NCBI GenBank assembly: GCA_002772825.1
Contig: PFDM01000046.1
Location: forward strand, 1-9,099
DNA from: Parcubacteria group bacterium CG10_big_fil_rev_8_21_14_0_10_38_31
GTDB taxonomy: Bacteria; Patescibacteriota; Minisyncoccia; GCA-002772825
DNA length: 9,099 nt
Direction: 5' to 3'
Position numbers and translations under genes: made by a program. Below the pieces are notes generated by a model. The model ran no database searches and was not told the origin of the DNA. It saw nothing but the letters and a program-made list of their open reading frames with translations. Positions 1 through 6,901 of the stretch are shown one piece after another (position 1 is the stretch's first letter; each line of letters begins with the position of its first letter).

Positions 1-146
1 TATATTCAGCCACTCGTTTATTTATAATCAAACTTCAAAAGGATAAAAAATAAGGCGTCATTACCTCTATTCTCATCTTAGGTAAATGTAATAACACTTT
101 ATTTACCAAGTGTCGCAATTGATTGTTGGATGTACCTTGGTATAAA
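1..146. other. Non-coding left edge
   Basis: No gene can be supported here. An open frame from base 3 ends at a TAA at 51-53 (…LFIIKLQKDKK) and another frame ends at a TAA near 44-46. Either could be the tail of a gene outside the window, but neither tail is recognisable. Bases 61-113 contain short complementary segments: TTACCT (61-66) with AGGTAA (80-85), GGTAAAT (81-87) with ATTTACC (101-107), and ACACTT (94-99) with AAGTGT (108-113). They exclude one another and no T-run follows, so this is not a clear terminator. Confidence 0.4.
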
Positions 147-175
147 TTGTTTTTAGCATCTATTCGTGTTATAAA
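147..175 (+). promoter_or_regulatory. Promoter of thiI, predicted leaderless
   Basis: TTGTTT (147-152) and TATAAA (170-175) are separated by exactly 17 bases. The -10 box ends seven bases before the ATG at 183, so transcription should start at or next to the A of the start codon. No SD precedes that ATG, which fits a leaderless mRNA. Confidence 0.55.
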
Positions 176-182
176 ACCGGAT

Positions 183-1376
183 ATGGAAAAGAATGTTTTT
201 TATGATTATGCAATCTGCCATTATGATGAAATAGGCATCAAGGGCAGGAATAGGAGAGTTTTTGAAGATAAACTAATAGAGAATATTAAGAAAGGATTAA
301 TGGCAGGAGCGCCGGGGAGTTTTGAGTATGTTAAGAGGATATCAGGCAGGGTGATAGTTAAGCTTTCCGAAAAAGGAAAAAATGATATTAAGAATATAGA
401 AAAAGTTTTAAGCCGGACTTTTGGTATCGCTTATTTTACTTTTGCATTCTCTTGTCTTCAAGATATTGATTCTATTAAGGCGAATGTTTTGGCAAGTATG
501 AGCATGAAAAAGTTTAAGACTTTTAGGATAACTTCTCAAAGATCTAAAAAAGATTTTCCCATGACTTCTCAAGATATAAATGTTGAGGTGGGGGCATATA
601 TCATAGACAATATTAAAGATATAAAAGTGAAGCTAGAAAAACCGACGGTTAATTGCTTTATTGAGATAGTGGATAATTTTTCTTTTATCTATTTTGATAA
701 AATAAATGGTCATGGCGGTTTGCCTGTAGGTGTGTCTGGAAGGGCACTTCTTCTCGTTTCTGGGGGCATAGATTCTCCCGTCGCCGCTTATTATCTGATG
801 AAAAGAGGGCTTGAAGTCTCTTATATTCATTTTCATTCTCTTCCCTACACTTCTCAGAGTTCATTGGATAAAGTAGAGAGTCTTGTTGGTATCTTAAATA
901 ATTTTCAGCATAAGTCTAAAATTTATTTTGTTCCATTCTCTGATATCCAGAAAGAGATTATGCTTAATGCACCTGATAAGTTTAGGATAATATTCTATCG
1001 GCGTTTTATGTTTAAGATTGCCGAAGAGGTTTCAAAGAAGGAAAAAATTATTGTTTTAGGCACTGGAGAATCTTTGGGACAAGTCGCTTCTCAGACGATA
1101 GAGAATATTATCGCCACAGCAGATGCCGTATCTATGCTTATATTACGACCACTGATCGGGTTTGATAAAAAAGAGATTATAAAAGTAGCTGAACGAATAG
1201 GCACTTACGATATCTCTATCATCCCTCATGAAGATTGTTGCTCCCTCTTTCTTCCTAAGAACCCCGAGACAAAGGCAAATCTGGACGAAATAAAGAAAGT
1301 GGAAAAAGTGTTTAATATAAAAAAGATTGTCCTAGACGCATTAAAAAATATTGAAATAAAGAAAAGTCTGACTTAG
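183..1376 (+). CDS. thiI: tRNA 4-thiouridine synthetase ThiI, short form without rhodanese domain
   Basis: ThiI adenylates uridine 8 of tRNA and replaces its oxygen with sulfur carried from a cysteine desulfurase; in many bacteria it also serves thiazole synthesis. The 397-residue product starts with the family N-terminus (YDEIGIKGRNRR, residues 14-25). A THUMP-type RNA-binding region follows at about 60-165. The PP-loop ATP site is SGGIDSPVA at 193-201, and a PHEDCCSLFLP segment at 348-358 holds the expected catalytic cysteine (C352 or C353). The length matches rhodanese-less ThiI such as that of Bacillus, so sulfur must come from a separate persulfide donor, and none is encoded nearby. I chose the ATG at 183 because homology begins there and a -10 box ends at 175. 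An in-frame ATG at 123 would add 20 unrelated residues and lies upstream of that promoter. The stop is TAG. No terminator follows. Confidence 0.93.
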   Translation: MEKNVFYDYAICHYDEIGIKGRNRRVFEDKLIENIKKGLMAGAPGSFEYVKRISGRVIVKLSEKGKNDIKNIEKVLSRTFGIAYFTFAFSCLQDIDSIKANVLASMSMKKFKTFRITSQRSKKDFPMTSQDINVEVGAYIIDNIKDIKVKLEKPTVNCFIEIVDNFSFIYFDKINGHGGLPVGVSGRALLLVSGGIDSPVAAYYLMKRGLEVSYIHFHSLPYTSQSSLDKVESLVGILNNFQHKSKIYFVPFSDIQKEIMLNAPDKFRIIFYRRFMFKIAEEVSKKEKIIVLGTGESLGQVASQTIENIIATADAVSMLILRPLIGFDKKEIIKVAERIGTYDISIIPHEDCCSLFLPKNPETKANLDEIKKVEKVFNIKKIVLDALKNIEIKKSLT

Positions 1377-1418
1377 TGGGAGAAAGCACCCATAAGAAAG
1401 ATATTAAGAATTTTTAGT

Positions 1419-1446
1419 TTCATAATTATTATTTATCGTTTATAAT
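1419..1446 (+). promoter_or_regulatory. Promoter of the glycosidase gene, predicted leaderless
   Basis: A perfect TATAAT (1441-1446) sits 16 bases after TTCATA (1419-1424, 4 of 6 consensus bases). It ends seven bases before the ATG at 1454, so the start point should coincide with the start codon. No SD is present. Some read-through from thiI is also possible, since no terminator lies between. Confidence 0.55.
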
Positions 1447-1453
1447 ACTAGAT

Positions 1454-2635
1454 ATGATATTTGCTGATGATTATGGTCGCTTGACTCCAAACGAAGGGTT
1501 GGAGCGTCTTAAAGTTCATTATGGAGATTTAAATATTTATTGTTCCGGATTTCCTAGCGCTATGAAAAATTCAGTGCGAGACAGTATTCTCTCGGCTATC
1601 TTAATGTTGGATAAGGACATGCTCAAGGACCAGCTTTCTTTGTGTGCCGAAAAGCAGGGCACAAAAAGAGATCCGCGTTCGGGAGAGGAGCCCGGAAAGA
1701 TATTTAATGAATTCCCATCCTCCAACTTAAGAGGACTTTCAAATGAATATAACGCCTGCGATACGACAGCGCTTTTTCTGATAGGTCACGAAGTGTATCA
1801 GAAGTTATCTGATGATATTTTTTTTGCCGATAAATATAAGGACAATATCGTCAAGGCCGTTGGATTTATAAAGGACCATTTAAGAGGATATTCATTTATT
1901 GAAGACCCGTCTTTCTGCGGGGGGAGTCACTTTGCCCTTAAGGTCACTTCGGGGAAGAACTCAGGTGTGCCAGAGAGAAAGAGCGGTGAGCCCGTCTACC
2001 CTATCTCGTATTCATTGTCTCATATACAGAATATGCGTGCTTTAAAAAGTGCTGAATTTTTATTAAAGGATAATTCATTTGGGCCGACGATAGAGTCTAT
2101 GAAAGATTATCTTATTAATTATCTTTTTAGCAGGAATACCGGTCAGTTGTGTCTGGCTATTGATGGTAATGGCCCGGTAAAAAGTATAAGTTCAGATATT
2201 CTTAACTCATTATTTTTCCTTGATGAAAAGGACATCACTCCGGATCATATTGAGAGTATTATCAATTCATCTTTTGTGCTTGAGACTGAGATTGGCTACC
2301 GCTCATTTTCTAAGGAGTGCGCTAATCATTCAAATTCTTTATCTTATCTAAACTCAGTCCTCCCTATGGAGCAAGCTTTGATAAACATTGGCGCTAATAA
2401 GCACAGAAGGTGGGCAGAAAAGGCCGGTCTTAATAGTTTGGTTAAGGGGTTGAAAAAGATTGAGAAGGTTAGCTCCTCTATAAATGAAAAACTTATAAGT
2501 ATCCCGGAAGAATTTGTATTGGATGACGGTAATATAAAGAAGAGAGGTTGCGACCCATATCTTCCGACGATTGCCACTAAAAAATATTTTGATTCTAAAT
2601 TGGTAAATAAATTAGTTGATATTTTATCTCAATAG
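1454..2635 (+). CDS. Predicted (alpha/alpha)6-barrel glycosidase, amylo-alpha-1,6-glucosidase (glycogen debranching) type
   Basis: This 393-residue protein carries, in order, blocks I recognise from the catalytic domain of debranching-type glycoside hydrolases. They are VRDS (41-44, counterpart of the usual W-x-RD), GEEPGKIFNEFP (77-88), YNACDTTALFL (99-109), AIDGNGPVKSISSDIL (235-250), TEIGYRSFS (278-286), SVLPMEQALI (301-310) and a PE-F…PYLPTIAT tail. The alternating helix lengths suit an (alpha/alpha)6 toroid. There is no signal peptide or membrane segment, and the N-terminal beta domain common in full debranching enzymes is absent, so it should be a cytoplasmic stand-alone catalytic domain. 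Likely acid/base residues are in VRDS (D43), the EEP or CDTT blocks and PME, but I cannot assign them. The substrate is unknown: an alpha-1,6-linked or other alpha-glucoside is an inference from the family. No other sugar gene is in the window. The stop is TAG. Confidence 0.6.
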   Translation: MIFADDYGRLTPNEGLERLKVHYGDLNIYCSGFPSAMKNSVRDSILSAILMLDKDMLKDQLSLCAEKQGTKRDPRSGEEPGKIFNEFPSSNLRGLSNEYNACDTTALFLIGHEVYQKLSDDIFFADKYKDNIVKAVGFIKDHLRGYSFIEDPSFCGGSHFALKVTSGKNSGVPERKSGEPVYPISYSLSHIQNMRALKSAEFLLKDNSFGPTIESMKDYLINYLFSRNTGQLCLAIDGNGPVKSISSDILNSLFFLDEKDITPDHIESIINSSFVLETEIGYRSFSKECANHSNSLSYLNSVLPMEQALINIGANKHRRWAEKAGLNSLVKGLKKIEKVSSSINEKLISIPEEFVLDDGNIKKRGCDPYLPTIATKKYFDSKLVNKLVDILSQ

Positions 2636-2636
2636 A

Positions 2637-2672
2637 AGATTGTCTTATCGTGTCAATCTAGACGATAGATTG
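2637..2672. repeat. Alternating AGATTG / CAATCT inverted repeats
   Basis: AGATTG (2637-2642), CAATCT (2654-2659) and AGATTG (2667-2672) can form two competing 6-bp hairpins. A third option pairs TATCGT (2646-2651) with ACGATA (2662-2667). The set begins just after the glycosidase stop, but no T-run follows, so it is not a standard terminator. Its role is unknown. Confidence 0.35.
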
Positions 2673-2679
2673 TGATTTC

Positions 2680-2707
2680 TTGACTTTCTACCTAATAGAT
2701 ATAAAAT
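2680..2707 (+). promoter_or_regulatory. Promoter of the zinc-ribbon gene
   Basis: TTGACT (2680-2685, 5 of 6) and TAAAAT (2702-2707, 5 of 6) are 16 bases apart. Transcription would start near 2714, giving a leader of about 120 bases, which is long for this window. Confidence 0.5.
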
Positions 2708-2713
2708 TATCCT

Positions 2714-2834
2714 TAAATAAGTCGAGGTGTCTTAGGGGGTTCTGCTTTAGAGATAGATTTAAAGCAGGATCAAGTAAGTAGGGCGACTTAAGATTAAAAG
2801 GTCGTTTTATTTAAATTAAGAATAGAAAAATAGT
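2714..2834 (+). promoter_or_regulatory. Structured 5' leader of unknown class
   Basis: An outer stem pairs TAAGTCG (2718-2724) with CGACTTA (2784-2790). Inside it, GGTTCTGCTTTA (2738-2749) pairs with TAAAGCAGGATC (2760-2771) as a 12-bp stem with two G-U pairs and a 10-base loop. The remaining bases to the ATG are A/T-rich and lack an SD. The enclosed span is 73 bases, but it lacks tRNA D- and T-arm features. I do not recognise a riboswitch consensus. It could be a cis-regulatory RNA or a small RNA processed from the leader. Confidence 0.45.
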
Positions 2835-3125
2835 ATGGCATTTGATAATTCTCCTAAGAAAATGTTTCAAGGAAACTGGAAATGCGGTAAATGTGGAAAA
2901 GAAATTAATGAGCTTCCGTTTAATCCTGATCCTTCAAGGTTAGACCAGCTTACTTGCAGAGATTGCCACAGCTCAGGAGGGAGGAAAGATTTCTCTCCGA
3001 AAAAGATGGTTGAAGGCAACTGGACTTGCAGTGGTTGCGGAGGTAACATTAAGTCTCTTCCTTTTGAACCTAGAGAAGGCACTCCTGTATCTTGCAGAGA
3101 TTGTTGGTCTAAGAACAGAGGTTAA
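2835..3125 (+). CDS. Tandem zinc-ribbon protein (CxxC-x17-CxxC-like)
   Basis: The 96-residue basic protein is a duplication. Unit 1 (about residues 6-44) has SPKKMFQGNWKCGKCG, then LPF-P, then CRDC. Unit 2 (about 54-90) has SPKKMVEGNWTCSGCG, then LPF-P, then CRDC. Cysteines are C17, C20, C41, C44 and C65, C68, C87, C90, so each unit can hold one zinc with four cysteines. The gap between CxxC pairs is 20 residues in unit 1 and 18 in unit 2, close to the CxxC-x17-CxxC domain that is common in candidate-phyla genomes. The two copies differ considerably in DNA sequence, so the duplication is old. There is no signal peptide or membrane segment. A nucleic-acid or protein-binding role is plausible from the fold only. 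The gene has a promoter, a structured leader and a terminator, so it is a single-gene unit. Confidence 0.85.
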   Translation: MAFDNSPKKMFQGNWKCGKCGKEINELPFNPDPSRLDQLTCRDCHSSGGRKDFSPKKMVEGNWTCSGCGGNIKSLPFEPREGTPVSCRDCWSKNRG

Positions 3126-3139
3126 GCTTAATTTTATGT

Positions 3140-3175
3140 AAAAACACCCGAGTCTAAAAAGCTCGGGTGTTTTTT
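3140..3175. terminator. Bidirectional intrinsic terminator
   Basis: ACACCCGAG (3144-3152) pairs with CTCGGGTGT (3162-3170) around a 9-base loop. An A-run (3140-3144) precedes it and a T-run (3170-3175) follows. It can end the zinc-ribbon transcript on the plus strand and the converging GerMN transcript on the minus strand. Confidence 0.9.
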
Positions 3176-3219
3176 ACTTTTGCTGAATGCGTGTGTGACG
3201 CAGGAAATTGAAGGATTGA

Positions 3220-3792
3220 TTATTCAGTCGTTTCTTTTTCCATTACCCCATCTATAGACAAATGAACATTTTCTACGGTTAAGAATTGTTTTAATGTCTC
3301 CTCTATCTCCTTGCGAGCCGAATCCGTCTTGCACGGATTATTGTCTTCATCAGTTAGCACATTAACATCTACTGTCGCTATCTTATCCGCTATGGTTAAT
3401 TTTTGGATTTCTATATTCGGAGAAATAGCAGTCTCAAAACCCAGTTCTTTTTCTTCGTTGCTTGGACCCTTGAAAAGCTCTAGGAGAGATACTCTTGCCG
3501 GAGCGATTGTCTCAACAACAGAACGATTTACCGGAAAAACCTCCTGACAGGCATCTTTGTTTTCTTTTGCCATAGTGGCATTGGGAAAGTATATCTTAAG
3601 CGTCATCATTTTCTTAGGTGCACTTGATATTAGACTGGCTGTTAGGTTTGAATCCACAACCTCTTCAGATGGGAGATTATCATCTATGACCTCAAGCGCC
3701 ATATCTTTATCCCTTGACTTGACGAAGTATAAACCCCCGGCTATGAGCACAACAACTGCGATATAGATGTAGTTTTTGTTTATCTTATCCAT
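3220..3792 (-). CDS. GerMN-domain protein with a single N-terminal membrane helix
   Basis: The 190-residue product has a hydrophobic helix at about 8-24 (YIYIAVVVLIAGGLYFV), a polar linker to about 62 and a GerMN domain to the end. The GerMN signatures are LKIYFPNA (65-72), VFPVNR (85-90), ARVSLLELFKGPS (99-111), KLTIADKIATVDVN (131-144), LKQFLTVENVHLSIDG (167-182). GerMN is found in the GerM lipoprotein of spore formers and, more widely, in envelope proteins of non-sporulating bacteria; its biochemical role is not known, and sporulation should not be inferred. There is no lipobox, so anchoring is by the helix and the domain probably faces outward. The only two cysteines, C82 and C154, both lie in the exported domain and could form a disulfide. 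The start has no SD, and A/T-rich -10-like boxes lie about 12-40 bases upstream. It is divergent from the cyclophilin gene. Confidence 0.85.
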   Translation of the reverse strand: MDKINKNYIYIAVVVLIAGGLYFVKSRDKDMALEVIDDNLPSEEVVDSNLTASLISSAPKKMMTLKIYFPNATMAKENKDACQEVFPVNRSVVETIAPARVSLLELFKGPSNEEKELGFETAISPNIEIQKLTIADKIATVDVNVLTDEDNNPCKTDSARKEIEETLKQFLTVENVHLSIDGVMEKETTE

Positions 3793-3800
3793 AATTACAT

Positions 3801-3828
3801 TTGAAATTTAATTTATAATACTTATACT
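3801..3828 (+). promoter_or_regulatory. Promoter of the cyclophilin gene, in a shared divergent region
   Basis: TTGAAA (3801-3806, 5 of 6) and TATACT (3823-3828, 5 of 6) are 16 bases apart, giving a leader of about 40 bases. A second -10-like TATAAA (3843-3848) would give about 19 bases. On the opposite strand, TATAAA (complement of 3812-3817) could serve the GerMN gene, but no good -35 box accompanies it. The 81-base gap therefore holds overlapping divergent promoters. Confidence 0.45.
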
Positions 3829-3873
3829 ATAATAGATGTGGTTATAAATTAAAAGCTTAAGTGTTGATTTATT

Positions 3874-4497
3874 ATGGATAATATAAAAGTGGTATTAATA
3901 GCAATAGTTATCATTATTTTAGGTATTTTGGCTTGGGTGTATTACCCCACGAAGACACCGGATGATAATATAAATATAGAAATAGAAAAAATGGATAATC
4001 CAACAGTAGTATTGAAGACAAATAAGGGAGATATAGAGATAGAGCTTTTTATAGACAAGATGCCGATAACCGCCGGTAATTTTCTAAAGCTCGCTAAAGA
4101 AGGTTTTTACAATGAGACAAAATTCCACAGAGTCATAGATAACTTTATGGTCCAAGGTGGCGACCCAAATTCTAAAGGAGAAGACACTTCCGCATATGGG
4201 ACAGGCGGTCCCGGTTATGCGATAGCTGATGAGTTTGTAGAAGGTCTTTCAAATGCTCGGGGGACAATCTCAATGGCAAATAGCGGGCCAAATTCAGGAG
4301 GGAGTCAATTCTTTATCAATCTTGTAGATAATACTTTCTTGGATTTTGATAAAGAGCCATTGCAGAGTAAGCACCCTGTTTTCGGCAAAGTTGTAGCCGG
4401 CATGGAAGCAGTTGACGCTATCGCTAAAGTGGAGACAGGCGAAAGAGATATTCCGATTGAATCGGTCATCATAAGGGAAATTATCGTAAAGGAATAA
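3874..4497 (+). CDS. Membrane-anchored cyclophilin-type peptidyl-prolyl isomerase
   Basis: Cyclophilins catalyse cis-trans isomerisation of X-Pro bonds. This 207-residue protein has an N-terminal hydrophobic helix at about 5-22 and a short linker, then a complete cyclophilin domain from about residue 43. Active-site blocks are FHRVIDNFMVQGGDP (84-98; R86 and Q94 match the catalytic Arg55 and Gln63 of human cyclophilin A), MANSGPNSGGSQFF (134-147) and KHPVFGKVV (166-174). The tryptophan that binds cyclosporin in cyclophilin A is not present (NTFLDF at 153-158), as in many bacterial members. With no lipobox or evident cleavage site, the helix is probably an uncleaved anchor and the domain acts outside the membrane on exported proteins. 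The start has no SD. The stop is a tandem TAATAA, followed by a terminator. Confidence 0.93.
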   Translation: MDNIKVVLIAIVIIILGILAWVYYPTKTPDDNINIEIEKMDNPTVVLKTNKGDIEIELFIDKMPITAGNFLKLAKEGFYNETKFHRVIDNFMVQGGDPNSKGEDTSAYGTGGPGYAIADEFVEGLSNARGTISMANSGPNSGGSQFFINLVDNTFLDFDKEPLQSKHPVFGKVVAGMEAVDAIAKVETGERDIPIESVIIREIIVKE

Positions 4498-4527
4498 TAA
4501 AGGCATTACTGGTTTTTTAGGTAAAAT

Positions 4528-4558
4528 AAAAGGCACCCGATGTTTTGGATGCCTTTTT
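4528..4558. terminator. Bidirectional intrinsic terminator
   Basis: AAAAGGCA (4528-4535) pairs with TGCCTTTT (4550-4557), with further C-G pairing inside, and a T-run lies at 4554-4558. It ends the cyclophilin transcript. Read on the minus strand the same hairpin is followed by TTTTATTTT, so it can also end the 35-residue gene. Confidence 0.8.
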
Positions 4559-4573
4559 GAATAATTTGGCGGT

Positions 4574-4681
4574 CTAATACCCCGCCTTGCGTGCTCTTGT
4601 CGGGAAGTCTTCTTCTTGTTCTACTATACCTCCTCTCTGTTTGCGCTTTTTTGTAAAGAACTTTAATAATAGCCTGATCAT
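4574..4681 (-). CDS. Small protein, 35 residues, unknown family
   Basis: The frame opens with ATG at 4679-4681 and ends with TAG at 4574-4576. It has complete expression signals on the minus strand: a -35/-10 pair 17 bases apart (4753-4758, 4730-4735), an SD complementary to 4687-4695 five bases from the ATG, and a terminator hairpin downstream. The product starts MIRLLLKFFTKKRKQR, a hydrophobic then strongly basic stretch that could be an amphipathic, membrane- or nucleic-acid-touching helix. An acidic patch follows (EQEEDF, residues 21-26) and the end is RARKAGY. I know no family for it. It is divergent from the ATP-cone endonuclease across 113 bases and is not an attenuation leader, because no gene follows it before the terminator. 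It could be a regulator, partner or antitoxin-like peptide of its neighbour, or an unrelated small protein. Reality of the gene is likely; function is unknown. Confidence 0.65.
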   Translation of the reverse strand: MIRLLLKFFTKKRKQRGGIVEQEEDFPTRARKAGY

Positions 4682-4686
4682 CCTTA

Positions 4687-4695
4687 CTCCTCCCT
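4687..4695 (-). promoter_or_regulatory. Strong ribosome binding site of the 35-residue gene
   Basis: On the minus strand the bases read AGGGAGGAG, then TAAGG, then ATG. This is the best SD in the window at ideal spacing, and it is the main argument for translation of the small frame. Most other genes here have none. Confidence 0.75.
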
Positions 4696-4729
4696 TTGGT
4701 GCTTTGGTAGTTGATAATTTTCCTTAAAT

Positions 4730-4758
4730 AGAATAGCTAATTTTTCTTAACAGGTCAA
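4730..4758 (-). promoter_or_regulatory. Promoter of the 35-residue gene
   Basis: On the minus strand TTGACC (4753-4758, 5 of 6) and TATTCT (4730-4735, 4 of 6) are 17 bases apart. Transcription would start near 4723 and give a leader of about 42 bases that includes the SD. Confidence 0.55.
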
Positions 4759-4782
4759 ATTTATTAATCTTTGGGATTAGTA

Positions 4783-4788
4783 TATAAT
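4783..4788 (+). promoter_or_regulatory. -10 box of the ATP-cone gene, predicted leaderless
   Basis: A perfect TATAAT ends six bases before the ATG at 4795, so the mRNA probably begins at the start codon. The -35 match is poor (TTTATT at 4760-4765, 17-base spacer). There is no SD. Confidence 0.5.
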
Positions 4789-4794
4789 TTAATA

Positions 4795-5622
4795 ATGGAA
4801 ATTGTAAAAGCATCCGGAGAAAAAGAGCCTTTTAGCGAGGGTAAATTTTGTCTTTCTCTAAAGAAGGCTGGCGCGCCGGATAATATAGTGAAAGAAGTTT
4901 GCTCTAAGGTTGGTCAAGAGGTCAGGCCGGGTATGACTACCACTCAGATATTCAGGAAAGCTTCTAGATACTTGATGAAAGACGACTTCACTGTCGCTAC
5001 AAATTATAGTCTTAAGAGGGGGATTGCCGAGCTTGGTCCTGCTGGGTTTAATTTTGAAAAATTTTTAGGTGTGGTCATAACTTCTATGGGGTATAAAGTG
5101 AAGTTAAACCAAATGATGAAGGGGCGTTGTGTGACTCACGAAGTTGATCTTGTAGCTGAAAAAGACAATGACCACTTTCTTATTGAAGCTAAATACCATA
5201 ATAGCTCTGGCATAAAGACGCATATAGACGTGGCAATGTATGCGGACGCGCGTCTTCAAGATATCGCTTTTATAGAACAACAGAGAGAATCTTCACACAA
5301 TAATCATAAAATGTGGCTTATCACAAACACTGAATTTACAAAGACGGCTCTTAAGTATGGACGCTGTCGCAATCTTAAGTTAACGAGCTGGAGGGGTCCG
5401 GCTAAAGAAGGACTTAAGGATATAATTATAAAAAACAAACTTTATCCTATCACCGTATTGCCTTCAGTTAATAAATTTGCCCTAGAAGAATTTATTAAAC
5501 ACGACATGATGTTGGCTCGCGACCTTGCCCCCTACTCTGCCGATGATCTCGTCAGGATATTTAATTTTGATAAGCAAAGAGCAGGAATGATAATAAAAGA
5601 GGTTCAAGTACTAATCTATTAG
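4795..5622 (+). CDS. ATP-cone domain fused to an Mrr-like PD-(D/E)XK endonuclease
   Basis: The 275-residue protein joins three parts. Residues 1 to about 80 are an ATP-cone (IVKASGEKEPFSEGKF at 3-18; MTTTQIFRKASRYL at 47-60), the nucleotide-sensing module of ribonucleotide reductases and NrdR. Residues about 86-200 resemble Mrr/COG1715-type endonucleases: E88 in FEKFL, D118 in HEVDLVAE, and the E131-A132-K133 of LIEAKYH, which together fit a PD-(D/E)XK metal site. The C-terminal 45 residues (ARDLAPYSADDLVRIF…) look like a helix-hairpin-helix-type DNA-binding tail. Similar fusions exist in databases as orphan restriction-like proteins without an established function. No methylase or helicase lies nearby, so a standard restriction system is unlikely. 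Nucleotide-controlled DNA cleavage is inference. The ATG at 4795 is preferred over an in-frame TTG at 4771, which lies upstream of the -10 box and adds eight non-homologous residues. Confidence 0.82.
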   Translation: MEIVKASGEKEPFSEGKFCLSLKKAGAPDNIVKEVCSKVGQEVRPGMTTTQIFRKASRYLMKDDFTVATNYSLKRGIAELGPAGFNFEKFLGVVITSMGYKVKLNQMMKGRCVTHEVDLVAEKDNDHFLIEAKYHNSSGIKTHIDVAMYADARLQDIAFIEQQRESSHNNHKMWLITNTEFTKTALKYGRCRNLKLTSWRGPAKEGLKDIIIKNKLYPITVLPSVNKFALEEFIKHDMMLARDLAPYSADDLVRIFNFDKQRAGMIIKEVQVLIY

Positions 5623-5655
5623 AAGAAAATAATTTTTCTTGAGAGCGATCTTTCC

Positions 5656-5678
5656 TACCGAACACTCGGTGTTCGGTA
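5656..5678. repeat. Perfect 10-bp inverted repeat without T-run
   Basis: TACCGAACAC (5656-5665) and GTGTTCGGTA (5669-5678) are perfect complements around TCG. They lie between the convergent ends of the endonuclease and sigma genes. Neither strand has a T-run after it, so it is not a canonical terminator. It could be a transcript 3'-end stabiliser or a protein-binding site. Just before it, AAGAAAA and TTTTCTT near 5623-5640 form a weak A/T hairpin. Confidence 0.6.
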
Positions 5679-5692
5679 AGCAATTGGAAATT

Positions 5693-5728
5693 AAAAAGCC
5701 ACACACGAACGATTGTTCATGTGTGGCT
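5693..5728 (-). terminator. Intrinsic terminator of the sigma-factor gene
   Basis: A 14-bp stem with one mismatch pairs 5697-5710 with 5715-5728 around GATT. On the minus strand it is followed by a five-T run (complement of 5693-5697). The stem overlaps the sigma stop codon (5727-5729), so the coding region runs into the base of the hairpin. Confidence 0.88.
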
Positions 5729-6689
5729 ATTGTAAAACTTTGAGATTTTTCAATCTCTTCCCCATTTTTTCTAGTGCCCGTACTTCTATCTGACGAACCC
5801 TCTCTCTTGTCACTCCGAGGATCTTTCCTACCTCTTCCAGGGAATTCTCCCCGTGGTCTTCAGAGAGTCCAAAGCGAAGATTGATGACTTTTGTCTCTTT
5901 GTCATTAAGAGTAGCATCAATCACTCCTCTGATTAGATTTTTTGTATTTTCTTTCTCATACAATTCCGCCGGTCCTCCGACGGTCTCGTCTTTAATGAAG
6001 TCTATCAACAGTGAATCTGCCCCGGGGATAGACGCATAAAGACTGTTGAAGTGTCTATTATTAAGAACATCCAGAGAAGCTGTCTTTTTAGCTCTGCTTC
6101 CTGACTTACTACTGAATTTTATCTCTTTAGATATTTCTTTTTGCGTTGGCTTGCGACCCAACTTCAAGGACAGTTTCTTATGTGTCTTCTTGAAGTTGCT
6201 AAGGTCTAAACTAAGATAGATAGGTATTCTTATATCATCCCCGTTGGTTCTTATCGCCCTATCTAAGGATTGCTTTATCCAGTGAGTGGCATAAGTGGAT
6301 AACCGACAATCTCTCTCCAAGTCAAACCCTTCAACAGCCCGTATAAGCCCAATACTCCCCTCTTGAATTAAGTCAAGGAATTTCAAATGAGGGGATCTGC
6401 CTCTGAACGCTTTGGCTATATGGACAACCAATCTAAGATTTGAATTCACCATCTTCTCAAAAGCGTTTCTCCCCTCTTTGAGGGTTGTCTCTAGTTTATT
6501 ATCCTTGATGAATGCCTTGACGGAATCTTCATCTAAACCTTCTTCTCTTTTTCTCTCAATTTTTTCTCTAACGGCCTTTCCGGCCATTATTTTCTCCGCA
6601 AGCCCTCTCTCCTCTTGAGGTTTCAATAGAGGATATTCCTTTACTTCGTCAAGATAAATCCTGACGAAGTCATTAGATTTTAAAAGCAC
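5727..6689 (-). CDS. Sigma-70 family RNA polymerase sigma factor
   Basis: The 320-residue protein has region 1.2 (DFVRIYLDEVKEYPLL, 7-22), region 2 (NLRLVVHIAKAF at 84-95; LDLIQEGSIGLIRAVEGFD at 105-123; STYATHWIKQ at 131-140), region 3 (GRKPTQKEISKEI) and region 4 (LRFGL at 271-275, and the HTH EEVGKILGVTRERVRQIE at 285-302). It lacks region 1.1, so it fits a group 2-like or compact primary sigma. Compared with E. coli RpoD, the -10 melting pair W433-W434 is H-W, T440 is D, and the extended -10 contacts H455 and E458 are Y and L. The -35 helix is conserved. This suggests an alternative sigma with altered -10 preference, but it could also be the primary sigma of a divergent lineage. It starts at GTG 6689 with a GGGGG run five bases upstream; no better ATG exists. 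It has tandem promoters and its own terminator. Confidence 0.9.
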   Translation of the reverse strand: MLLKSNDFVRIYLDEVKEYPLLKPQEERGLAEKIMAGKAVREKIERKREEGLDEDSVKAFIKDNKLETTLKEGRNAFEKMVNSNLRLVVHIAKAFRGRSPHLKFLDLIQEGSIGLIRAVEGFDLERDCRLSTYATHWIKQSLDRAIRTNGDDIRIPIYLSLDLSNFKKTHKKLSLKLGRKPTQKEISKEIKFSSKSGSRAKKTASLDVLNNRHFNSLYASIPGADSLLIDFIKDETVGGPAELYEKENTKNLIRGVIDATLNDKETKVINLRFGLSEDHGENSLEEVGKILGVTRERVRQIEVRALEKMGKRLKNLKVLQ

Positions 6690-6694
6690 AGAAG

Positions 6695-6699
6695 CCCCC
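6695..6699 (-). promoter_or_regulatory. Ribosome binding site fixing the GTG start of the sigma gene
   Basis: On the minus strand GGGGG is followed by CTTCT and then GTG. The spacing is right, the match to anti-SD is partial (G-run), and the homologous region 1.2 begins six residues later, which supports this start. Confidence 0.5.
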
Positions 6700-6745
6700 T
6701 TTTTTAAGGTTATTTGCTGTTTGTAAAGAACCTATTCTGCGTTAC

Positions 6746-6787
6746 ATAATGCCTTATTTAATATATTTTTTCAATAGACACAATCAA
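6746..6787 (-). promoter_or_regulatory. Tandem overlapping promoters of the sigma gene
   Basis: The first is TTGATT (6782-6787), 16 bases, TATATT (6760-6765). The second is TTGAAA (6769-6774), 17 bases, CATTAT (6746-6751). Positions are plus-strand; sequences are read on the minus strand. Leaders would be about 50-65 bases. The 8-base arms GTTACATA (6741-6748) and TATGTAAC (6792-6799) flank the pair. Confidence 0.5.
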
Positions 6788-6828
6788 GGACTATGTAACA
6801 ATTCCGAACCTGTTGATATAAGAACTCT

Positions 6829-6857
6829 TTTCCGCAAAGGTTAAACCTTTGCGGAAA
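6829..6857. repeat. Perfect 12-bp inverted repeat between typA and the sigma gene
   Basis: TTTCCGCAAAGG (6829-6840) and CCTTTGCGGAAA (6846-6857) are perfect complements around TTAAA. It lies 45 bases past the typA stop, where a terminator would be expected, but no T-run follows on either strand. It may stabilise or define the typA mRNA end, end transcription weakly, or be a binding site upstream of the sigma promoters. Confidence 0.65.
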
Positions 6858-6901
6858 TACCGAGTGTCCATTAATTGGTGAATATAAGGATGTGGTGATG
6901 T